A stretch of 64,000 nucleotides of DNA from Synechococcus sp. KORDI-49 (GCF_000737575.1 NZ_CP006270.1:313163-377162); one strand, 5' to 3'; positions 9,511 to 20,000 are shown, counted from the stretch's first letter. Program-made: numbers and translations. Notes: generated by a model not told the origin, from the sequence alone.

Positions 9511-10423
9511 CGGAACGAACCCGTCCTGCACCACGCCGGGCCCGCGTGATCGGCACGGTGTTGGCCTCCGAGGAACCATTCACCTCCTCATGGGTGCGGA
9601 TGGTCTGGATCTTGACCAGTTCCTGGCGTCCGGCCATCACCACCTGGGCCATCTCCTTGAGGCGGACCTCCAGTTCTCCAAGGGTCTGCTCCGCATAGCG
9701 ATTGGCACCGTCCTGAACACTGGCAGCCTCCTGACGACTGCGTTGAATCAGGGATTCACACTGCTGCTGCGTCTGCTGACGGAACTGGAGGGCATCGTTG
9801 TGAACCCTTTCCGCTTCGTCACGGCTTTCCTTCTGGAGACGCAGCCCCTCACGGCGGATCGTCTCGAGATCCTGCAGAGCCTGCTGACGGTTGGCTTCGT
9901 GCTGCTCGGCGTACTGGCGCTTGATCTCCGTAGCCTCCTGCTCGAGCTGCTGACGACGCTCCAGCCCCTCCTGTTCCAGCTGCTGCCTGCGGGCTGCGAA
10001 CTGCTGCTCCTGCTGAGCCGTCTTCGCCTGCATCTCCTGCTCGAGCTTGGCGTTCTGCTGGCGTGTGTTCTGAAGAACCTGCTCACACTGCTGGCGGGTC
10101 TGTTCGCGCAGTTCGTTCACCTGACGCTCCGCCTCCTGTCGGATCGCGGCATTGTTCACCAGCTGTTCACGCTGGCGCTGAGCCTGCTGAACGATCTCCT
10201 CCGCCTGCTGACGGGCCGTGTTGATGAACTCATCGCGGCGGTCGAGCAGTTGTCCGGCCCGCTCCACCTCCTTGGGCATCGCCTCGCGGATGGCATCAAG
10301 CACCTCGACCGCATCCCCTTCATTGACAAGCCGGCCACCGGTGAAGGGAAGGCGACTTCCCTCCAGCACGATTTCTTCCAGTTGATCGAGTTGATCGAGG
10401 ACGGTGAACCGGGCGTCACTCAT
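9494..10423 (-). CDS. Gln-rich coiled-coil protein, DivIVA-like
   Basis: A 309-residue protein dominated by an uninterrupted coiled coil from roughly residue 60 to 265, very rich in Gln, Glu and Arg ([18 protein letters not shown] is typical). The N-terminal 50 residues ([43 protein letters not shown]) form a short globular start. DivIVA-like and ATP-synthase-b-like annotations are common for such proteins and are partly driven by low complexity. Its ATG overlaps the coaD stop (ATGA at 10420-10423), so the two are translationally coupled. A role in division or cell-pole organisation is possible but inferred only from the DivIVA resemblance. Confidence 0.72.
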   Translation of the reverse strand: MSDARFTVLDQLDQLEEIVLEGSRLPFTGGRLVNEGDAVEVLDAIREAMPKEVERAGQLLDRRDEFINTARQQAEEIVQQAQRQREQLVNNAAIRQEAERQVNELREQTRQQCEQVLQNTRQQNAKLEQEMQAKTAQQEQQFAARRQQLEQEGLERRQQLEQEATEIKRQYAEQHEANRQQALQDLETIRREGLRLQKESRDEAERVHNDALQFRQQTQQQCESLIQRSRQEAASVQDGANRYAEQTLGELEVRLKEMAQVVMAGRQELVKIQTIRTHEEVNGSSEANTVPITRARRGAGRVRSVKRTG

Positions 10424-10917
10424 GTCACCGGAGGTGTGAAAGCCGAATTGAAATGCCTGTTCAGGTCGGACGCAACCTCGCAGGGGACCATGTGCTCCAC
10501 CGGCCCACCGAAACGGGCCACCTCCTTGACCACAGAGCTGCTCAGAAAGCTGTGTCGGGCTGATGTGGCGAGGAAAACGGTCTCCAGATCCTCCGCCAGC
10601 GAACGGTTCGTGTGGGCGATCTGAAGCTCGTATTCGAAATCACTCATCGCCCGCAGTCCCCGCAGGATCAGATCGGCACAATGGGCCTCCGCGCAATGCA
10701 CGGTCAGTCCGTCGAAGCTGATCACTTCAATGCGCTCCAGGTGCGCCGTTGAGACCCGGATCTGAGCGATCCGCTCCTCGACGGTGAACAGCGGTTTCTT
10801 GCTGGGGTTCGACAGCACAGCCACGATCACCTCGCCGAACAGCGCAGACGCCCGTTCGATCAGATCCATGTGACCGTTCGTGAGCGGATCGAAGCTGCCG
10901 GGATAGAGCGCCCTCAT
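10420..10917 (-). CDS. coaD: Phosphopantetheine adenylyltransferase
   Basis: Fourth step of coenzyme A synthesis: transfers AMP from ATP to 4'-phosphopantetheine. The nucleotidyltransferase signature is [20 protein letters not shown], where TNGH is the HxGH-type motif, and the second signature is near [15 protein letters not shown] (ISSxxVR-like). Length, 165 residues, is standard. It is the upstream partner of the coiled-coil gene on the reverse strand and is divergent from the flavin-reductase-like gene by about 70 bases. Confidence 0.97.
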   Translation of the reverse strand: MRALYPGSFDPLTNGHMDLIERASALFGEVIVAVLSNPSKKPLFTVEERIAQIRVSTAHLERIEVISFDGLTVHCAEAHCADLILRGLRAMSDFEYELQIAHTNRSLAEDLETVFLATSARHSFLSSSVVKEVARFGGPVEHMVPCEVASDLNRHFNSAFTPPVT

Positions 10918-10989
10918 GGCTGTGCAGACCGTGGTCGGATCCTATGCAGAAGTGCTCTGCCTAGATTTCAGGGAACGACTCCCATCTCG

Positions 10990-11472
10990 ATGCCCCTCGA
11001 CGCTGACGCGAAGAAGGTTCTCCTGCGCAAGATCCCTCACGGCCTGTTCGTCTGCGGAGTGCGGGAAGGGGATGAGGTCAACGGTTTCACAGCCAGCTGG
11101 GTAACTCAGGGCTCCTTTGAACCGCCTCTGGTGGTGATGGGTGTTCGTGCCGACAGCACCAGCCACGGCATCATCGAGCGCACCGGGCGCTTCTCTCTCA
11201 ACGTGATGCGCGCTGATCAGAAGGATCTGGTCGCGGTGTTCTTCAAACCGCAGAAGGCGATGGGAGGTCGATTCGAAGCTGCTCCCTTCCGTGAGGGAGA
11301 GCTCGGACTGCCACTTCTGGAGGAGGCGATCGGCGGAGTGGAATGCGAACTGGTGGGCCAGGTCAAGCATGGCGATCACACCGTGTTCGTCGGCGAAGTG
11401 AAGTCTGCCCAGCTGCTCGCTGACGGCGAGGCACTCACCCTGGCAAGCACCGGCTGGAATTACGGCGGCTGA
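10990..11472 (+). CDS. Flavin-reductase-like FMN-binding protein
   Basis: A 160-residue single-domain protein of the flavin reductase/FMN-binding split-barrel type. Family patterns include GLFVCGVREGDEVNGFTASWVTQGSFEPPLVVMGV, then FSLNVM and a C-terminal strand HTVFVGEVKSAQLL. The same domain occurs at the C terminus of cyanobacterial flavodiiron proteins, but here it stands alone. ATG 10990 (MPLDADAKK) is chosen because upstream codons overlap the coaD promoter region. It is followed after 6 bases by uvrC. The substrate cannot be told from sequence. Confidence 0.8.
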   Translation: MPLDADAKKVLLRKIPHGLFVCGVREGDEVNGFTASWVTQGSFEPPLVVMGVRADSTSHGIIERTGRFSLNVMRADQKDLVAVFFKPQKAMGGRFEAAPFREGELGLPLLEEAIGGVECELVGQVKHGDHTVFVGEVKSAQLLADGEALTLASTGWNYGG

Positions 11473-11478
11473 AACGGT

Positions 11479-13443
11479 TTGGACGAGTCCACGTCGGTGG
11501 CACCTCTGCTCACCCGGCCTCAGGTGCTGGAGAGCCGGCTCCGGGACATTCCCGCTGAGCCGGGTTGCTACCTGATGCGAGACGGGGACGACCGGATCCT
11601 CTACGTCGGCAAGTCCAAGAGCCTGCGCAGCCGGGTCCGCAGCTATTTCCGCAGCCGTCATGACCTGTCGCCGCGCATCCGTCTGATGACGCGACAGGTC
11701 TGCGAGATCGAATTCATCGTCACCGACAGCGAAGCCGAGGCCCTTGCCCTTGAGTCGAATCTGATCAAGAACCATCAGCCGCACTTCAATGTGCTGCTGA
11801 AGGACGACAAGAAATATCCCTATCTGTGCATCACCTGGAGCGAGGCCTATCCACGGATCTTCATCACCCGTCGACGACGGTTCCGTAGCCCGCTCGATCG
11901 CTTCTACGGCCCCTATGTAGATGTCGGGCTGCTGCGACGCACCCTCTTTCTCGTGAAACGGGTGTTCCCGCTTCGGCAGCGTCCACGCCCGCTGCATCCG
12001 GATCGCACCTGTCTCAACTTCAGCATCGGACGCTGCCCCGGTGTCTGCCAGGAAATGATCACCTCGCAGGACTATCACCGCACCCTGCGCAAGGTGGCGA
12101 TGGTGTTCCAGGGCCGCAGCGATGAGCTTCAGAAGCTGCTCGAGCAGCAGATGGAGCGGTATGCCGAACGTCTCGATTTCGAATCGGCTGCCCGGGTTCG
12201 CGATCAGCTTCAAGGGCTGGATCAGTTGACGGCGGATCAGAAGATGAGCCTCCCGGACTCCTCGGTGAGTCGGGATGTGCTGGCCCTCGCCAGTGATGAG
12301 CGTGTCGCGGCCGTTCAGCTGTTTCAGATGCGGGCGGGAAAGCTTGTCGGACGGCTCGGGTACACGGCGGATGCTTCAGGACTGGAGCCGGGGGTGATTC
12401 TCCAGCGCGTGATCGAGGAGCATTACAGCCAGGTGGATTCGGTCGAGATTCCTCCGGAACTTCTTGTGCAGCACTCCTTGCCGCAACAGGATCTGCTGGA
12501 GGAATGGCTGACGGAGCAGCGAGAACGCAAAGTCCAGATTCACTGGCCCCAGCGACGGCGGAAGGCTGATCTGATCGAGCTGGTGCAACGCAATGCCGAG
12601 TTCGAGCTGCTCCGCGCCAAGCAGGGCCAGGAACAGCAGGCACTGGCCATGGAGGATCTTGCGCAGCTTCTGGAACTGTCGGGTTCACCGCGGCGCATCG
12701 AGGGCTACGACATCAGCCACATCCAGGGGAGTGATGCGGTCGCCTCCCAGGTGGTGTTCATCGATGGTCTTCCGGCAAAGCAGCATTACCGGAAATACAA
12801 AATTCGCAGCAGCAGCATCCGTTCCGGCCACAGCGACGATTTCATGGCCATGGCCGAGGTGATCCGGCGTCGCTTCCGCCGTTGGGCGAGGGCCAAGGCG
12901 GAGGGGGCGGATCTGGCGGCACTTCGCCGGCGGGGCGGCAGTGCGCTGCAGACCGACGGACTGAATGACTGGCCGGATGTGGTGATGATCGATGGGGGGA
13001 AAGGCCAGCTCTCTGCCGTGATGGAGGCTCTGCGCGAACTGGACCTGCAGGAGGAGCTGCAGGTCTGCTCCCTGGCCAAGCAACGGGAAGAGGTCTTTCT
13101 GCCCGGTGAGAGCCAGCCGCTCGACAGTGAACCGGATCAGCTGGGTGTGGCCTTGCTGCGTCGTCTCCGGGATGAAGCCCACCGATTCGCGGTCAGCTTC
13201 CATCGTCAGCAACGTGGGGAACGGATGAAGCGGTCACGCCTCTCCGATATTCCTGGTCTCGGTCCCAAACGCGTGAAAGAGCTCCTGGCCCATTTCCATT
13301 CGATCGACGCGATCCAGCTGGCAAGCATCGAAAGGCTTTCCCAGGCTCCAGGGGTCGGATCGTCCCTGGCCCGGGAGATTCACGGCTTCTTTCATCCGGA
13401 TGCGTCCGAGCAGAGCGATGACACCCGGGAGCAAAGCGCATGA
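11479..13443 (+). CDS. uvrC: UvrABC excinuclease subunit C
   Basis: Makes the dual incisions in nucleotide excision repair. In order: GIY-YIG endonuclease domain at residues about 15-100 ([28 protein letters not shown]), a UVR motif region near residues 205-245 ([24 protein letters not shown]), the RNase H-like C-terminal endonuclease ([19 protein letters not shown] and [11 protein letters not shown]) and tandem helix-hairpin-helix DNA binding ([26 protein letters not shown]). The start is TTG 11479; no closer ATG exists. Full length at 654 residues. Confidence 0.97.
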   Translation: MDESTSVAPLLTRPQVLESRLRDIPAEPGCYLMRDGDDRILYVGKSKSLRSRVRSYFRSRHDLSPRIRLMTRQVCEIEFIVTDSEAEALALESNLIKNHQPHFNVLLKDDKKYPYLCITWSEAYPRIFITRRRRFRSPLDRFYGPYVDVGLLRRTLFLVKRVFPLRQRPRPLHPDRTCLNFSIGRCPGVCQEMITSQDYHRTLRKVAMVFQGRSDELQKLLEQQMERYAERLDFESAARVRDQLQGLDQLTADQKMSLPDSSVSRDVLALASDERVAAVQLFQMRAGKLVGRLGYTADASGLEPGVILQRVIEEHYSQVDSVEIPPELLVQHSLPQQDLLEEWLTEQRERKVQIHWPQRRRKADLIELVQRNAEFELLRAKQGQEQQALAMEDLAQLLELSGSPRRIEGYDISHIQGSDAVASQVVFIDGLPAKQHYRKYKIRSSSIRSGHSDDFMAMAEVIRRRFRRWARAKAEGADLAALRRRGGSALQTDGLNDWPDVVMIDGGKGQLSAVMEALRELDLQEELQVCSLAKQREEVFLPGESQPLDSEPDQLGVALLRRLRDEAHRFAVSFHRQQRGERMKRSRLSDIPGLGPKRVKELLAHFHSIDAIQLASIERLSQAPGVGSSLAREIHGFFHPDASEQSDDTREQSA

Positions 13444-13748
13444 TCCGTCGGCTGTTCCCGTTCAGGGCACTGTTGATCCTGCTCGGCGTGCTGTGGTTCA
13501 CCATCACGGGCGTCGTCGAGGCCGCGCCAGGGCTCTGCACGGGCCCTGTGTGTGCGGATGGCATCACCCGCAGCGCGAAGAACCACTGGCAACTGGTTCT
13601 TCGCCTCAATGACCAGCAGGGCCATCGCGAAAAGGTGGTGATGGACTGCAGGGCCGGTGTTCTCAGTCCGCGTGTCGGACAGGTGGATCGGGGCTTCGCC
13701 ACGGCCCTCGGTCGGCGCGCCTGCCGGCTTGCCGGTGAGCCTGTCTGA
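13440..13748 (+). CDS. Small exported protein with four cysteines, unknown function
   Basis: 102 residues. The N terminus is a clear signal peptide ([20 protein letters not shown]..., likely cleaved near VEAAPG). The mature part holds four cysteines: two close together in [10 protein letters not shown] and one each in VMDCRAG and RACRLAG. That would suit one or two disulfides in the periplasm. It overlaps the uvrC stop (ATGA) and ends one base before the photolyase start, so it belongs to that transcript. I do not recognise a family. Confidence 0.75.
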   Translation: MIRRLFPFRALLILLGVLWFTITGVVEAAPGLCTGPVCADGITRSAKNHWQLVLRLNDQQGHREKVVMDCRAGVLSPRVGQVDRGFATALGRRACRLAGEPV

Positions 13749-13749
13749 G

Positions 13750-15237
13750 ATGGAGATCACCATCGTTTTTCCGCATCAGCTGTTCGCTGAGCATCCGGCG
13801 ATCACGGCCGCGCGACCTATGGCGCTGATCGAGGATCCGCTGTTCTTCGGCACGGATCCCCGTTGGCCGATGCGTGTCCATCGTCAGCGTCTGTTGCTGC
13901 ACCGTGCAGCGCTGAAGGCCTATGGCGACGACCTCCGTGGCAGGGGGCTGACCGTTCTGCACCAGCGCCATGATCAGGCTGCCGACACCGCTGGGCATCT
14001 CGGGCTGCTGCATGCAGCCGGCTACCGAAGCTTCCATCTGGCCGACCCCGTCGATGACGTGCTGCACCGGCGCCTGCGGGGTTTCGTCCGGCGAGCCGGA
14101 TGTGAGCTCACCATCAGCCCCACACCGCTGCTGCTGACGCCGACCGACCTGCTGGATGAGCATTTCAGCGGCGGACGGAAACCGCTGATGGCACGCTTCT
14201 ACGAGATGCAGCGCCGCAGGCTCGATCTGCTGATCGATGCCGATGGCGGGCCCCTTGGAGGGCGCTGGAGTTACGACGCCGACAACCGCAAGAAGCTGCC
14301 CAAAACGGTTCTTGTTCCCCCGGAGCCGCGTCAGGTCGGCGGCCGGCACGTGGACCTGGCGCGTCGGGAGCTGATCCAGGAGTCATTACCGGGGATCGGT
14401 GCCTGGGAGGACTTCGCTTATCCCATCACCCATGCCGATGCGAGCCGATGGCTGGATGATTTTCTGGAGCATCGCCTGCAGCAGTTCGGGGCCTACGAAG
14501 ACGCAATCAGCACCAGGCATCGGGTGATGTGGCACGGGGTGCTGACACCGATGCTGAACTGCGGCCTGCTCACGCCGCAGCAGGTGATCAACCGGACGAT
14601 GGACAGAGCCGGGGAGGGGGATATCCCGATCAATTCCCTCGAGGGATTCCTGCGTCAGATCATCGGCTGGAGGGAGTTCATGGCAGCGATGTACCGCCTC
14701 CATGGCGTGACGATGCGCAACGGCAACTTCTGGGACTTCGAGGACCGGCCGATCCCATCAGCGTTCTATGAGGGCACCACGGGCCTTCCCCCCATCGATG
14801 ACGCCATCCACCATGCCCTGAGCACCGGTTACTGCCATCACATCGAACGACTGATGCTGCTGGGCAACGTGATGCTGCTCTGCGGTTTTCACCCGACCCG
14901 CATCTACACCTGGTTCATGGAGCTGTTTGTGGACGCTTACGACTGGGTGATGGTCCCCAATGTCTACGGCATGAGCCAGTTCGCGAACGGAGGCATCTTC
15001 ACCACCAAGCCCTACCTCTCCGGATCCAACTACGTGCGGAAGATGTCGGACTACCGCAAGGGTGACTGGTGCGAGATCTGGGACGGTCTGTTCTGGTCGT
15101 TCATCAAACGCCACGACGCCTTTTTCCGCAGTCAGTACCGGTTGGCGATGATGGCCCGGAATCTGGATCGCATGGCCCCGGAGGTGTTGATCGCCCATCA
15201 GCGTCGGGCCGGCGACTTTCTTGACGGCCTCACCTGA
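13750..15237 (+). CDS. Cryptochrome/photolyase family protein, (6-4) FeS-BCP-like but lacking the Fe-S cysteines
   Basis: A 495-residue flavoprotein of the bacterial (6-4) photolyase/CryPro group ('deoxyribodipyrimidine photolyase-related'). It begins with the chromophore-binding fold (ITIVFPHQLFAEHPAI) and contains the FAD region with INSLEGFLRQIIGWREF, STGYCHHIERLMLLGN and MPNVYGMSQFANGG. In Agrobacterium PhrB the [4Fe-4S] ligands lie in a Cys-x2-Cys plus a later Cys after the MSDY segment, with a fourth upstream. Here the MSDY segment continues directly as RKGDWCEIW, a shortened loop with one Cys (about 441). The cluster is therefore probably absent. ATG 13750 follows the previous stop by one base. 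Confidence 0.88.
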   Translation: MEITIVFPHQLFAEHPAITAARPMALIEDPLFFGTDPRWPMRVHRQRLLLHRAALKAYGDDLRGRGLTVLHQRHDQAADTAGHLGLLHAAGYRSFHLADPVDDVLHRRLRGFVRRAGCELTISPTPLLLTPTDLLDEHFSGGRKPLMARFYEMQRRRLDLLIDADGGPLGGRWSYDADNRKKLPKTVLVPPEPRQVGGRHVDLARRELIQESLPGIGAWEDFAYPITHADASRWLDDFLEHRLQQFGAYEDAISTRHRVMWHGVLTPMLNCGLLTPQQVINRTMDRAGEGDIPINSLEGFLRQIIGWREFMAAMYRLHGVTMRNGNFWDFEDRPIPSAFYEGTTGLPPIDDAIHHALSTGYCHHIERLMLLGNVMLLCGFHPTRIYTWFMELFVDAYDWVMVPNVYGMSQFANGGIFTTKPYLSGSNYVRKMSDYRKGDWCEIWDGLFWSFIKRHDAFFRSQYRLAMMARNLDRMAPEVLIAHQRRAGDFLDGLT

Positions 15238-15251
15238 GCACTGCGTATGGT
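15221..15251 (+). promoter_or_regulatory. Candidate promoter for hemJ
   Basis: TTGACG at 15221-15226 and TATGGT at 15246-15251 lie 19 bases apart, slightly long spacing. The -35 falls inside the last codons of the photolyase gene, and the -10 ends about 20 bases before the hemJ start. The same TATGGT -10 is seen before DUF4330 at 7679. Confidence 0.35.
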
Positions 15252-15269
15252 CCTTCCAGTGCGGTTGCG

Positions 15270-15845
15270 GTGATGTCGCTTCCTCCTGAGGCTTACCTCT
15301 GGTTCAAGACTCTCCACATCGTCGGTGTGGTGGTCTGGTTCGCCGGCCTCTTCTACCTCGTTCGGCTGTTCATCTATCACGTTGAGGCTGATGAGCTGGC
15401 TCCCGAGCTGCAGCAACCGTTCCGGGCGCAATACGAACTGATGGAGAGGCGTCTGGCCAACATCATCACCACCCCGGGAATGGTTGTCGCGGTGGCGATG
15501 GCGATTGGTCTGCTGCTGCTTCAACCCGGCTGGCTTCATGAGAGCTGGATGCACGCCAAGCTGGGCTTCGTGGCCGCACTGCTCGCCTATCACCTGCTGT
15601 GTTACAGGCTGATGGGACAGTTGAAGACGGGCGGCTGTCAGTGGAGCGGGCGTCAGTTGCGCGCGTTCAACGAACTGCCCACCCTGCTGCTGGTGCTGGT
15701 TGTGATGCTGGTGGTCTTCAAGAACCAGTTCCCGACCAGCGCCGCGACCTGGTTCATCGTCGGACTGGTGGTGTTCATGGCCGCGTCGATCCAGTTCTAC
15801 GCGCGCTGGCGTCGTCTGCGCGCCGAAGCGGCAGCGGAGGCCTGA
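15270..15845 (+). CDS. hemJ: Protoporphyrinogen IX oxidase, HemJ type
   Basis: Membrane enzyme that oxidises protoporphyrinogen IX to protoporphyrin IX, the branch-point precursor of chlorophyll and haem. The product is 190-191 residues with four hydrophobic helices. The conserved HemJ opening AYLWFKTLHIVGVVVWFAGLFYLVRLFIYHVEAD carries the family histidine, and ITTPGMVVAVAMAIG and FVAALLAYHLLCYRLM follow. GTG 15270 and ATG 15273 are adjacent possible starts. The PHP gene begins one base after its stop, pointing to one transcript. Confidence 0.88.
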   Translation: MMSLPPEAYLWFKTLHIVGVVVWFAGLFYLVRLFIYHVEADELAPELQQPFRAQYELMERRLANIITTPGMVVAVAMAIGLLLLQPGWLHESWMHAKLGFVAALLAYHLLCYRLMGQLKTGGCQWSGRQLRAFNELPTLLLVLVVMLVVFKNQFPTSAATWFIVGLVVFMAASIQFYARWRRLRAEAAAEA

Positions 15846-15846
15846 G

Positions 15847-16506
15847 ATGCCAACGCGCACTGATCACCCTCTGAGCACGGTGCTGGAGCAGGTCGAATCC
15901 TCCAGTTGCCCCGGGACGCTGAACTTCCACTGCCACACCATCTGCAGCGATGGAAGTCTGACCCCTGAGGAACTGATCACCCAGGCAACGGAACGGGGCC
16001 TGACGCACCTGGCGGTGACCGATCACCACAGCTCCCATGCGCATCCCGCCATGCGTGACTGGTTGTCCCGGCAGCGGGACTCGGGCCGGACCGTGCCCAC
16101 CCTGTGGAGCGGCATGGAGATCAGCGCCCTGCTCAAGGGTTGTCTGGTCCACGTGCTGGCGCTCGGCTTCGAGCTGAATCACCGGGATCTGCAGCCCTAC
16201 AACCGTGGTGATGCCGTGGTCGGTGAAGCATTGCGAGCCGAGAGCGTCGTCCGGGCGATCCACGCGGCGGGCGGGCTTGCCGTGCTGGCCCATCCGGCCC
16301 GCTACCGACTCGGCCATGACCTGCTCATCGAGGAGGCCGCCCGTCTGGGATTTGATGGAGGTGAAGCCTGGTACGACTATGAGATGCAGCCCCACTGGCG
16401 ACCAAGCCCCTTGATCTGCGAAACGATCGACCGGCAGCTCCGTGAACTTGGCCTTTTGCGTACGTGTGGCACCGACAGTCACGGAATCGACCTGAGCGGC
16501 CGCTAA
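15847..16506 (+). CDS. PHP-domain metal-dependent phosphoesterase
   Basis: A 219-residue PHP (polymerase and histidinol phosphatase) domain protein, related to the YciV/RnpA-type phosphoesterases. Metal-binding motifs are visible in order: NFHCHTICSDGSLTP (HxH plus acidic), VTDHHSSHAH, the glutamate in SGMEISA, VLAHPARYR, and the C-terminal CGTDSHGID. All motifs look intact. The substrate could be 3',5'-nucleoside bisphosphate or short RNA as in YciV, but this is not decided by sequence. It sits immediately after hemJ. Confidence 0.88.
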   Translation: MPTRTDHPLSTVLEQVESSSCPGTLNFHCHTICSDGSLTPEELITQATERGLTHLAVTDHHSSHAHPAMRDWLSRQRDSGRTVPTLWSGMEISALLKGCLVHVLALGFELNHRDLQPYNRGDAVVGEALRAESVVRAIHAAGGLAVLAHPARYRLGHDLLIEEAARLGFDGGEAWYDYEMQPHWRPSPLICETIDRQLRELGLLRTCGTDSHGIDLSGR

Positions 16507-16533
16507 GTTCGACGCAAGTCAGATCCACTCGGC

Positions 16534-17094
16534 ATGGGTTTATTTGATCGAGTCAAGAGCTTCGTCAACAGTGGCTCCGAAGACTCCAAGCCGATTAAGC
16601 CGAGACCTGAGAAGGCCGAAAAGGCGGAAGCCTTCTTCCTCGATTCCGACTCCTCCTCCTCCCTGGGGGACCGCGACTACATGCGCGAATCGAAGACGAT
16701 CCGCCGCACCTTCCCTGGTACGGCCGATTCCCCCGGCACGAAGGAACGGGTGAGTGTGGTGGCAGCGGAGACCGAACAGGTGACCCGCCGCAGTGACGGC
16801 CTCGGTGGTGTCGTGAAGAAGGAGGAGGAACCGGTCAGTCCTGTCGGCGGTGTCCCGAAGCCTGTCAAGAAGACCTTTGCCGAACAGGTCAGCACCGCCG
16901 AGATGAAGCAGCGTCTCAAGGGTGCTGCCGTGACTGGAGTCAACGTGCCGTCGAGCGCGGACGCCGCTCCTGTCGGTCGCAAGGAATCTCTGAAGTCAGA
17001 GCCTGAGGTGACCAAGCCCGGCAACACCGGAGGTCGGAGCCCCGCCGGCTCGATCGATCCGTTCCGTCAGATGGTCAGGGATCTCAACAAGTAG
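16534..17094 (+). CDS. Low-complexity, probably disordered protein of unknown function
   Basis: 186 residues, unusually rich in Lys, Glu, Ser and Pro with almost no hydrophobic core (for example SDSSSSLGDRDYMRESKTIRR and GGVPKPVKKTFAEQV). The only ordered-looking parts are an amphipathic start, MGLFDRVKSFVNSG, and a terminal SIDPFRQMVRDLNK. An amphipathic N-terminal helix followed by a disordered linker resembles membrane-tethered adaptors such as SepF, but I see no SepF domain. The last 11 bases overlap the 3' end of cobN on the other strand. Confidence 0.78.
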   Translation: MGLFDRVKSFVNSGSEDSKPIKPRPEKAEKAEAFFLDSDSSSSLGDRDYMRESKTIRRTFPGTADSPGTKERVSVVAAETEQVTRRSDGLGGVVKKEEEPVSPVGGVPKPVKKTFAEQVSTAEMKQRLKGAAVTGVNVPSSADAAPVGRKESLKSEPEVTKPGNTGGRSPAGSIDPFRQMVRDLNK

Positions 17095-20000
17095 GTCCGC
17101 CCTGTTCGATGCAGGCCTCACTGCGGTGCACCAGATGGCTCAGCAGCTGCAGCTGCTGAGCCTGAGCTGATTGCCACAGACCGCGGTTGGACGCCTCGAG
17201 AAGACGTTCCGCCATGTCGCGCAGCACCCAGGGATTGCTCGACATCAGGAACTCAATCGTTCGATCATCCGCGAGCCATTGATCGCTGAGGGCTCCGTAG
17301 CACCAGTCCGGAACACGATCCGTGGCGGCGTCATAGGCGAACAGATAGTCAAGACTCGCCCCCATCTCGAAGGCCCCCTTGTATCCGTGCTGCTGCATTC
17401 CCTCGATCCAGCGAGGGTTGAGCAGACGGCTGCGCATCACCTTGTCGATCTCTTTCTCCAACCGGTGCAGGCGGGGTCTCTCCCGCCGGGAGTGGTCGCC
17501 GAACCACATCTGAGCGGGTTGCCCACGCTGGTGTTCCACCGCAGCAGCCAGCCCCCCGTGGAACTGGTAATAATCATCGGAATCGAGCAGATCGTGTTCC
17601 CGGTTGTCCTGGTTGTGCAGCACCACCTGCACGCGACTGAGGGCTGATTCCAGGCCGGTGCGGTCTTTCACGCCCTCACCACCTTCGTCGTACCGCCACT
17701 GACTCCAGCTCAGAAAGGCCTCGGCCAGATCACCCCGGTCCTCCCAGGCACCGCTGTCGATCACTGCCTGCAATCCAGCGCCGTAGGCCCCCGGGGCCGA
17801 TCCGAAGATCCGACCCTGGGGTCCCTCTCGCCGCGAGAGCTCCGCCAGGGGATTGGCCTCCCCCGGTTCGTCCTGTGCCGCCACAAGGCGCTGAGCGCGA
17901 TCAACCCAGGCCACCAGCTGGGGGAAGGCATCACGGAACAACCCTGAGATGCGCAGCAGCACATCGACCCTCGGCCTTCCCAGCAGAGACAACGGGATCA
18001 GCTCCAGATCGACCATCCGACGGGTCGGTCCATCCCAGACGGGACGAACCCCGATCAGAGCCAGCAACTGGGCGATGTCCTCGCCGCCGTTGCGCATGGT
18101 GGCCGTCCCCCACACAGACAGTGCCAGATGCCGCACCGGTTCTCCTTCCTCCAGCAGGTGCAGATCCAGCAGCTGTTCAGCCGAGCGGCGACCCAGATCC
18201 CAGGCGGCCTCGGTGGGCAGGCCCCTCAGATCAACGGAGTAGAAATTGCGGCCGGTGGGAAGCACATCGGGCCGTCCTCGGGTCGGCGCTCCCGATGGTC
18301 CAGCCGGTACACGACCTCCGGCGGCACCGCGGATCAGGGCGTGTCGCTCCTGGTCCGCACAACGGATGAGATCCGGCCACAGCCGGGTGAGCAATCGCTC
18401 CAGCACCGGATCCCGGGGGGTCCGTACCGACCAGTCGTGGATCGGAGCGGACAGGTCGCTTCCGGATCCCTGGCCGACCAGCCGGCTCACCAGACCCATG
18501 GCCTGGTTCTCGAGCCAGGCCGTGCCATCCCCCACGCGGCGCGCACGCGTGCAACCGAGCTCTCCCAGAAGCTGCTGGTCCGCCGCTGACAGCGGTTCAC
18601 CGTCTTCATCCGACCAGGGATCGAACGCAAGACCGACCACCCGAGCCAGCGCCTGGATCAGGCCTGGACCCTCCCGACTCGGCGGCCGCGCCAGGGCGAT
18701 CAGCAGTTCCAGTTCCGCCCCCGCAGACGGGCGGGTTCCGAGACGATGCAGACCGGTCCTGATCTGGGCTTCCTTCAGTTCGCAGAGATAGGTCTCGGCT
18801 GCATCCAAAGCGAGATCCAGTGCCGCTGAATCGGAATCGGCTTGCTCTGGATCCGGCAGACCGGGCCAGTCCAGATGCCGCAGCGTCTTGAGCACCTGCT
18901 GCTCCAGGTCGGCGCTTCGAGCGGCCCCCATCTGGCGAGCCTCCACCAGTTCATCCAGCAGCCCCTCAAGCCTCTGCAGAGGACCATGCAGGCCGGCCCG
19001 GCCCAGCGGAGGGGTCAGGTGATCCACAATCACGGCGTGGCCACGGCGTTTGGCCTGCGATCCCTCCCCCGGGTCATTGACGATGAAGGGGTAGAGATGC
19101 GGAATGGCCCCGAGCGCCAGCTGAGGCGCACAGCCTGCACTCAGTCCAACGGATTTGCCCGGCAGCCATTCGGCGCTGCCATGTTTGCCCACGTGCAGCA
19201 TCAGGTGCGTCCCATGCCGCTCCCTCAACCACAGGTACTGCGCGAGATAGCGATGGGGTGGTGGCAGATCCGGTGAGTGCAGATCCGCGATCTGATCCGC
19301 GTCGTAGCCGCGGTCCGGCTGAATCAGCACCACCACATGACCGAATCGGAGTCCGTGCACGGGAAAGCCGAGCCCGGGCTCCAGGTCACAGGCCCTGTCC
19401 GGCGGTCCCCAGCGCTCCTCGATGCGTTGACGGGCCTCGGGGGGGACGGACTCCCACCACCGCTGGTAATCGGAGAGGCTCAGATGATCCAGTGGCTGAC
19501 GATTCAGGCTCTCCGGAGCATTGGTGCGACCAGCGAGCAGGCTCTGCATCAGTGCCTCGCCATCGCAGGGGAGCGGTTCCCCACCAAGGGCCATTCCCTC
19601 CTGCTGAAGCCACTGCAGGATGGACAGACAGCTGGCGGGGGTGTCGAGTCCCACCCCGTTGGCCAGCCGACCGTCCCGCACCGGATAGTTCGCCAGCACC
19701 AGGGCAACCCGCCGTTGATTGGCGTCGGTCTCTCTCAGCCGCACCCAACGGCGGGCATGATCCACGAGCCAGCGGATGCCGTCGTCATCGGGAACCACCC
19801 CCGGAATCGCGGTGGCGAGCCGGGGATCATCCGTGCGCAGATCACGGAAACCGCAGGGCCGCGTGCAGAGACGGGCATCCAGCTCCGGCATGACCACTTG
19901 GAGCGTGAGGTCCAGCGGTGTCAGTCCGCGGCTGCCCGCGAGCCATTCCTCCCGGCTTCGTCCGCTGATCAGCAGCTGAAGCACCGGCAGATCCAGGTCA

